Assembly (NCBI GenBank): GCA_907164885.2
Contig: OU015493.1
Location: 120,762,193-120,826,192 of the forward strand
Origin: Dolomedes plantarius
Taxonomy: Eukaryota > Arthropoda > Arachnida > Araneae > Dolomedidae
Length of the DNA: 64,000 nt
Direction of reading: 5' to 3'
In this document: positions 57,409-64,000 of the stretch, piece by piece
How the letters are laid out: each line of letters starts with the position of its first letter
Position numbering within the stretch: the stretch's first letter is position 1
Program-made: the position numbers and the translations under genes
Notes under the pieces: model-generated
Told to the model about the DNA's origin: nothing
The model's input: the letters and a program-made list of their open reading frames with translations, nothing else
Database searches by the model: none

Positions 57409-58211
57409 TTTTTTTTACAATCTCTGTAATAAAATATGAAAGGAAAGTGACTTAAGATATCTGTAATTCTATTAATTCTTCTTGGTATAAATAATATTCA
57501 CAATAATAATCCCCAAGGGGAGTGGTCACTTTTACGTACATTTAAAAGTATCATTTTTAGACCTATGTTCGATTGTAAGTACTACTCATGATTTTTGCTT
57601 GATTTACATGAAGTTTTTTGAGTAACTGCCTATAATACTGTTTATTATATATCAATATTTCAAGGTAATTAAAAAAATAAAACTATTTTTTATGCATAAA
57701 AAGTGAATTTTTTTTAAAATCGAGCATTTTGCAGTCAACTCCTGTGCACATTCTGTCAAAATAAATTATTAAGGTACAGTAATAATTGTTTATTATATGT
57801 GATTACAATACTTCAGGCAACAAAATCCACCAACATTTTTAACGTTAACATGTTTTAATTTTTTTAAAGAATTTTTTATAAGCTTTTAATCAGCCATTTT
57901 TTAAATTTCTAATTAAAAATAGCCCGTACTAAAATGTTTTAATATATTGTAGAATAATGTTGGTGGATATTAATCAAACGCATTTATCCCCACAGACCTT
58001 AAATTTAGGGTAAAGTTGGGATTATACAAAATATACTATAAAAATGTTATTGATAATAAGCTGTTAGATTAGTACTAACCGTTAGCATAAATGGCCGAGT
58101 GAGAGCAAAGAACTGACAAGCAGTAGCAACGGTTGGGCTTATTGAAGCCAGCAGTCTTATCTGGAAAATAAATATTTAAATGAAAAGCCAGACTATTGTA
58201 TTAAAAATATA
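57326..58211. other. Non-coding, simple repeats
   Basis: A (TTTA)n run at about 57366-57402, otherwise AT-rich sequence with nothing recognised. Confidence 0.4.
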
Positions 58212-59621
58212 CACTCATGGACAAAAAAATTAGCACACCAAGAAATAATTGCGGGATCGTAACGAAACTTGCAATGAAGGTATATGTCGGGGAGATATGC
58301 AAATAATTAGAAATGCAGCGTGATTGCGCATTACGTATAGCCGGTAGAGGGCGTTGAACATCGTACTCTGTGGAGTATAAAACAGGTAACCAAAGCTTGT
58401 TTGAGTGTGCTGAATCATTTACAAAGGAAGAGCTGAGATAGACATGCCATTACGCCGTGTTCGAAGACAATATAAGCAGTTGTCGCAGTTTGAGAGGGGG
58501 AGAATCGTCGGGATGATGGAAGCTGGGTGGTCAGCTAGGCGAGTAGCTCGTCAATTAGGCCGCTCTGATTGTGTTGTGAGGAGGTGTTGGGACCAGTGGA
58601 CCCGAGAGATGTCATGTACACGAAGACCAGGCTCAGGACGCCCTCGACAGACCAGTCGTCGAGAAGACCGCCACATCGTAAGAAATGCACGCGTACAGCC
58701 AACTGCTTCATCGGCCGCCATCCAGGCACATGTAGCACCTTCACTAGGGGCCTCTGTGTCTTCTCGAACCATACGAAGGCGCCTGGGGCGACAGTTGGTA
58801 TCGCGGCGCCCATTACGTGTGCTGCCCTTGACGCCCACCCATCGACGCCTCCGTTTGGAGTTTTGCCGCGCACGAGGAAACTGGACTGCAGCGGAATGGA
58901 ACCAGGTCGTCTTTAGCGACGAATCCAGATTCAATCTCGGCAGTGATGACAATCGTGTTCGTGTGTGGAGAGCCCGTGGTGAACGCTTCAATCCTGCCTT
59001 TGCTGTACAGCGACACATCGCTTCCACAGTTGGTGTGATGGTATGGGGTGCCATTGCCTACAATACATGGTCACCCCTAGTATTGTTCCGTGGCACCATG
59101 ACAGCCCAGTGGTATGTTCATGAAATCCTGCAACCACATGTGTTGCCACTCATGCAACGACTCCCAGGAGCCATTTTTCAGCAAGACAATGCTCGGCCTC
59201 ATACGGCAAGGGTGTCACAAGACTGTCTCCGCACTGTTACTACCCTTCCTTGGCCTGCCCGATCCCCAGATTTGTCTCCAATCGAGCATATCTGGGATCA
59301 TTTGGGACGACGAGTTGGGCATCCCACGAGTTTGAACGAACTATAAGCAAGGTTACAGCAAATATGGAACGAAATGTCTCAAGACATCATACAGAACTTG
59401 TATGACTAAATGCCCGATCGTATTGCATTGTACATTCGCGCTAGAGGGGGTCCAACGGAGTATTAACTCCTCCGTTCTTTTGCCTTTTTCTCTGAAATAA
59501 ATTATCCTTTTTCTTTGATTTTCGTATCATTTACTTATATCAAAGTAGTCATTACGTATGTAAAATTTCGTTTCATTTTGACGACTCCTTCTTGGTGCGC
59601 TAATTTTTTTGTCCATGAGTG
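58212..59621 (+). mobile_element. Tc1-like transposon, third family, near-intact
   Basis: The ends CACTCATGGACAAAAAAATT and, inward from the right, the same 20 bases, are perfect over AAAAAAATTAGC, then AGCACACCAAGAA against AGCGCACCAAGAA. TA flanks both (58210-58211, 59622-59623). 1410 bp with one long transposase frame, the youngest-looking element in the window. Confidence 0.95.
58444..59466 (+). pseudogene. Tc1-type transposase, 340 codons with two late stops
   Basis: An open frame from ATG 58444 (MPLRRVRRQYKQLSQFERGR) for 300 residues. The paired helix-turn-helix (MMEAGWSARRVARQLGRSDC, then SSRTIRRRLGRQ) precedes the triad: VVFSDESRFNLG, FQQDNARPHTARV, SPDLSPIEHIW. I count 32 residues between the second Asp and the Glu, two fewer than DD34E. 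TAA at 59344-59346 and TAA at 59407-59409 interrupt the C-terminus; the natural end is TAA 59464-59466 (RARGGPTEY). The catalytic core is whole, but about 40 C-terminal residues would be lost. Confidence 0.92.
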
Positions 59622-59623
59622 TA

Positions 59624-61372
59624 TTTATCAACAGAATAAAATTGATTTACTTACTCTCAGTTTCATTTCACACGCAAGTCGTTTTCCTTAATTAATTTTT
59701 AGGGTAACATATTCCTACCTTAATAGAATATATACATCAATTGAAAATTTCATGTTATTAGAAGTTTTTCTCGTATTTTTACCATGTTTTTATTAACTTG
59801 CTTTCTTGTTTGTGTGTTTGTTTGTGCGTGTGTTTGTCAAGTACAAATCTTGCAATCGATTTTTAACTAACTTCCCGACTAGCTAGACATTTGAAACTTT
59901 TAGAATAGCTCAGAACACGATGACAATGCATTTTTTTAATACTTTTAGCCGTCTTTAAGCAGAATTAAATTAATTTTCACTTCATTTCAGTTAATTTGTT
60001 TTGTAGACTGGTGCAGCCATCTATTGGCCGGAACGGGAATGAAAAGTTAAATGCAAGTTAACTTCCAATTAACTTCATTTTCTTTCAAGTTGATGAGATA
60101 ATTCATCAAAAAAATTTAAAAAAGTATATATTAATAAATAGAATCTTATACTCTATATCTCATTTATCACATTTACTCACATTTATCTTATACTCTTAGT
60201 AAAATATACACTTCGTAACTATTCATAGTCCATCGTCTCTGATAATGCGTGGAATTAAAAAATCCCCTTGTATTAGAGTAATTAACCAACTTAATAGCCT
60301 TATCCTGCAACAATCATTTAAATTATCCATGTGAGGGAACAACTTATTTATGCATTTAGGCAATATTATTTTCTTATGCATGGTGTATGTATGTATGTAT
60401 ATATATATATATATATATAATCAGGCAAAACTGATCAGTATTCAGAACGTATCAATAATAATTCAAGATAATTGTGAATAAAAGAAGGTTAATTATATTT
60501 CTGGATTGTTTCAGGCTTCGATTAATTCAGTTTTTTTCTGTTATATCGCAGTGGTAGCCAATAGATCGACTACAATCGACCTGCCGACAGAGGAAATTTT
60601 GATTGATCTCCTCCCCAATCTTATATTTTGAATTTAGCTTTATATTTTCAGTTCATTTATCCCCTATGTCACATTTTAAAATTTTTCTTTGTTTTTTTTG
60701 TGTTGATTAAATATATATTGGAATTTATTTTGACAGATTTCAAAACAAGAACATATCGATAACAAACCGTACTCAAAGGAAAGGAAAGTAAGATTTAGAG
60801 TTTAAAAAAGAAACTGAAAAGTTACTGATCACTAACAAAAGAAATATCTAAATAAAACAACAAAATAAATCCGAATATTTTATTTGAAAATTGGCAACAT
60901 AACATTAAAATCTCATGCTTTAAAATAAAAGAATAAAGTTTTGAATTAGAAAAAATATATATAAACTTACCCTTTAGTAATTAAATTTAATTAAATTTAT
61001 TTTCAAATATAAAAATAACATTAAGTCTGTAATAGACCTAATAAATACTTATGGTGCTCTTAGTCGATCATTGAAATTTTTTATAGCATGAAAGTCCACT
61101 CGCAATACTAGTTTAACTGTCAACAGATTTTTCATCGATATAAGATGCCAAAACATTTAAGGATATTTTGAATTTGGTGTTGTTTAAAAGTAAAATTAAA
61201 ATGTTTTGATTTGTGACGCCCCTTTGACTGCTTTGATAAAACGTCATAAAATATCTGTAATCGAGAATGCTCAGCAAGTATAGGAGACACAGTGGGCATT
61301 TAATAATAAATAAGGATACCTTTAAAACTTATAACCATACAGTATTTATTAGAGAATTGACTGTGAATAATA
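59624..61372. other. Non-coding, one hAT 5' end and a microsatellite
   Basis: CAGTGGTAGCCAATAGATCG at 60549, followed by ACCTGCCGACAG, is a typical hAT beginning without a partner end found. A GTAT/TA microsatellite lies at about 60385-60419. Around 60010-60060 GTGCAGCCATCTATTGGCCG resembles part of the Helitron at 51368-51819. Confidence 0.4.
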
Positions 61373-61915
61373 CGAGGGACATTTCAAAAGTAATGTACAC
61401 TAAACTAGTTCTTTTATACTTATTTGATTTCTGACATTTTATCTCTACAGTCTTTCTATATATCCCCCCTGCTAGTTAATAACAGAATTCAAACATCTAG
61501 GAAGATTTTTTATTCTTTACAGCATGCTACTTTTGTTAAGTCTTCTAATGATTCGGGTAACGGCTGAAGTAATCTGTTCTAAGGTGGAAAAACGTTGACT
61601 GCCCAAAGGTTTCAACAACATTGCAATGTCCAGGCGTTTCTGTTTTTGTTCAGCTAGCAAACAGTGAGGAACCCACCGATCACAAATTTTCAAGCTTGAT
61701 GTATGATCTTTGGTCTTCTACACTCACAGTACCAGAGGCACCTGCAGACTCCATTTCAAAGCTTTGTCACTTCAAAACAAAACACGTTAGAAACTTTTAA
61801 ACACACATGACTATTCCTCTAAGTATACTCCTCAACTGCAAATGGTCATTTTTTTAATTGTATCATCCAATGCAAAATGGTGCCGTCTTGAACATTACTT
61901 TTGAAATGACCCTCG
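61373..61915 (-). mobile_element. Mariner element, internally deleted
   Basis: The ends CGAGGGACATTTCAAAAGTA and, inward from the right, CGAGGGTCATTTCAAAAGTA are inverted, flanked by TA (61371-61372, 61916-61917). The minus strand keeps scraps of a mariner transposase: DRWVPHCLLAEQKQKRLDIA (the 'WVPH.L...QK..R' motif near the start of the catalytic part) and IKNLPRCLNSVIN (the C-terminal 'LP.RW...I...G.Y' region), with everything between deleted or scrambled. 543 bp. Confidence 0.78.
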
Positions 61916-61917
61916 TA

Positions 61918-62648
61918 TTTCGTTAAGAATAAAAAGAACATTCTGTTATTTTACTTGAAACTTAGTGTTGTTGACCAATTCATTTTAACTTTTATTTTTT
62001 TACTTTTTTTAACGCTGTGACCAATAGATAATGTGAAAATCTTATTGTATGCACTCTTGAAGAACTATCCAGTCACAGAATGGCCATAACCGTGGGAAGT
62101 AAGCATATAACCCTTATTTCGCAATGTTAATACTTTAGGAGAACAAACAAACCAAAATCCAATCGAAAAACTTGCGCTTATACTTTCTCATGTTCCGGAG
62201 TTTTGTTCTCTTCTTTTATTATTTTAAATATACTTCGTGATTTTCCCTTGATGAAAACTGTCAAAAGTTTAAAAGCATCCCAAATATTTATTACATTTAT
62301 GAATCATATAAAAAAAACTTATCCTTTCTTGTTTACTCTCGATTCGCGTTATGTAAAAAAATTACAATTTTTGCTTCTGCTCTCTTTATAACTTTAGTAT
62401 TTAGTCATAAATGAATGCAATAATATGTTTACGTTTGCCTACAGAAATTAGTTTTTGGCTGAGTATCAATGCAAGATAATGATCTGCGTACATAACATGA
62501 TATGCCGCAATTTAGGAAAATATTTAGAAACAATAGAACAGACAATGTAACGTCACAGATCCCAGCTTCTTAGAAAGGGGACCATTCCTTAAAAGGGTGT
62601 AGCTTGCGGCCCCCCCCCCCCCCTTGGACACATTTGAGTCCTAACCCT
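61918..62648. other. Non-coding, no feature recognised
   Basis: AT-rich sequence ending in a C homopolymer near 62610. Nothing supported. Confidence 0.4.
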
Positions 62649-62710
62649 AGATGCCGGACGATGTCCGAAAGGCTAAGACGCTGGCACCGAGCTGGGTTCG
62701 AGTTCCACTC
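62649..62710 (+). repeat. SINE family B head fragment
   Basis: GATGTCCGAAAGGCTAAGACG, GCTGGCACCGAG and GGGTTCGAGTTCCACTCTTA follow the same order as the heads at 14300 and 48465. It is cut at TTA (62711-62713) by the Harbinger-type element. Confidence 0.65.
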
Positions 62711-62713
62711 TTA

Positions 62714-63441
62714 GGCTACGGCCACACGAGCGATTTTTCCCGGTACGGCTTTTCCCCGCGCTGGAAAATCTACACCAGCCGGCCACACGTGCATGTGACA
62801 TTTTTTTCCCCCGCTGGGACTTTACCCGCATCTTGAAAATCTACGCCGGCCACACGTGCGGTTTCTTCATGCGAGGTCAGTCGTTTGTGCTTTGCAGTAC
62901 AACATGAATCCAGTTTCAATAAATGAAAATGCTGTTAACGCGTTATGTGCTTTATTAATTGTTCGCCGACAACGTCGTCGACGTCAAAGAAAGTACTGGG
63001 TACATCCTCGTGAGAGATCAGTAAAGGGAAAATTTACACTTCTACACAGTAAGCTGAAAGGATACCCAGACAAGTTTTTTGAGTATTATAGAATGTCGAT
63101 ATCTTCATTTGAAACTCTATTATCTAAGGTTGAAGTTGCAATTAGAAAAAGTGATACTGTAATGCGATGTTAGTATTGATATCGATCGTTGCAATCGATG
63201 TTAGTATTGATATGGCCGACATCATTATACAAGCATGCTGTGTGCTTCACAATTTCGTAAGACACCGCGATGGTTACAATTTTGAAGACACCCTGTCATG
63301 CCCACTAGAAAGTATTCCTGCAATTGGAACAAGAGGAAACAACATTGGAGTTGAGACCAGAGACAGTTTCAAAAGTTACTTCTGTTCTCCTGCAGGTTCA
63401 GTGCCCTGGCAAAATCGTTCTTGCAACATTGCAGAATAGGA
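62714..63441 (+). mobile_element. PIF/Harbinger-type element, right end not found
   Basis: Starts GGCTACGGCCACACGAGCG directly after TTA, the three-base target typical of PIF/Harbinger. The GGCCACACG word recurs at about 62781 and 62851. It carries the two ends of a HARBI1-like transposase. No matching inverted end was seen up to 64000, so the right end is lost or diverged; the end given is the end of the coding remnant. Confidence 0.68.
62904..63439 (+). pseudogene. HARBI1/ALP1-like Harbinger transposase, catalytic middle deleted
   Basis: The N-terminal frame begins MNPVSINENAVNALCALLIV and contains RQRKYWVHPRERSVKGKFTL, LKGYPDKFFEYYRMSISSFE and TLLSKVEVAI, the standard Harbinger start ('RKYWVHP', 'F..YFRMS...F..LL..V'). 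After a deletion the C-terminal part reads DIIIQACCVLHNFVRHRDGY and SFKSYFCSPAGSVPWQ, the usual end ('ACCVLHNF.R', 'R....YF.S..G.V.WQ'). About two thirds of the enzyme, including the DDE core, is missing. A repeated CGATGTTAGTATTGATAT sits at the deletion point (about 63167 and 63197). Confidence 0.8.
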
Positions 63442-63816
63442 ACTTTTTTGTTACGAGTACACAGTACAAGCTACTAACTAATAGCAGCAATAATTTTGTA
63501 TCAAATTCTTTAAAATTGTATACTAGCAAGTTTTGTATAATGCCCTCTTGTTATAACAAGACAGCGGATTATATGCACTTAAAAATGGCAAAATATCCAT
63601 GCAAATATACACTTAAAAATATAAATATGCACTTCAAATAGAAATAGGTCTAAATATTACTTATTTATCTAAATATTGATCTAAATATTACTTACCTGAA
63701 CAAAAGAACATATTTAAAATAAGGTTTCTGTTGTTGTTCAGATGTGTAAAGCGGGGATATAACTTTTACATAATATATTTTTTCTGAAGCGAATGCAATT
63801 TTTATTTATAATATAC
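63442..63816. other. Non-coding, no feature recognised
   Basis: AT-rich sequence with a short GTTGTTGTTC stretch. Nothing supported. Confidence 0.4.
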
Positions 63817-63820
63817 TTAA

Positions 63821-64000
63821 AGTGACTGCCTACGTTGAAAATGCCATTTTTTGACTACTTTGATCAATTTAATTTTTTGCAAGAATCTTGTAATTCAGTC
63901 TTTTCTCTTTTCAAAACAGTTTTGATTTTCATTCTACGTCAATTAGAAGCAGAGTTATAGCTATTCTAAAAAAACATCGTCTAATACAAAATGTAAGTGA
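63821..64000 (+). mobile_element. piggyBac-type MITE, second copy, runs off right edge
   Basis: TTAA (63817-63820) followed by AGTGACTGCCTACGTTGAAA. The next 175 bases match the reverse complement of the right part of the 48572-49328 element (TTTTTTGACTACTTTGATCA, GATTTTCATTCTACGTCAAT, AGCAGAGTTATAGCTATT). Confidence 0.8.

Noticed and set aside
58535..59054. Long minus-strand ORFs of 112 and 167 codons opposite the Tc1 transposase
   Set aside because: They are antisense shadows of the plus-strand transposase frame, caused by its higher GC content.

Overview
This is an AT-rich animal genomic window, most likely from an arthropod. I base that on the one host gene present, an orthologue of the arthropod synaptic-cleft protein Hikaru genki (hig), and on a dense load of Tc1/mariner, hAT, Helitron, piggyBac, Harbinger and tRNA-derived SINE copies. 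A spider or other chelicerate would fit, but the sequence alone does not settle the order. No bacterial genes, CRISPR arrays or operons are present.

Host gene: nine coding exons of hig lie on the minus strand between 47392 and 12027. They encode a signal peptide (47296-47392), a short linker (26126-26227), an atypical cysteine-rich CCP-like exon (25809-25991), a CCP/sushi exon (23898-24161), one Ig domain split over two exons (20076-20235 and 18182-18330), and three further CCP exons (17246-17422, 15012-15188, 12027-12197). Reading phase is continuous through all nine exons, giving 493 codons plus one base. The last visible exon ends in a splice donor inside its final cysteine codon, so the 3' end of the gene was not found here. 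The first intron is about 21 kb.

Layout. 1-8.6 kb: a Russian doll of transposons downstream of the last exon seen. A Tc1-like element (343-8620) carries a ZBED5-type hAT (547-4953), which carries a DD41D mariner (1986-3287). The same Tc1 also carries a fold-back element with 725-bp inverted arms and a perfect 9-bp target duplication (5106-7542). 9-47 kb: hig exons and introns with SINEs, Helitrons, MITEs, microsatellites and dead transposases. 47-64 kb: upstream of the first coding exon of hig, almost wholly transposon debris. It includes a 5.3-kb hAT (52017-57325) with an exact 8-bp duplication at its ends and several younger insertions inside, three Tc1-type copies in the wider window (35 kb, 54 kb, 58 kb), a deleted mariner, a deleted Harbinger and a piggyBac-type MITE that is repeated at the right edge.

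Every transposase seen here is broken by stops, frameshifts or deletions. No intact mobile gene and no clearly new enzymatic system was found. The most informative signals are the nested insertions with readable target duplications, which give a relative age order, and the hig gene model itself.
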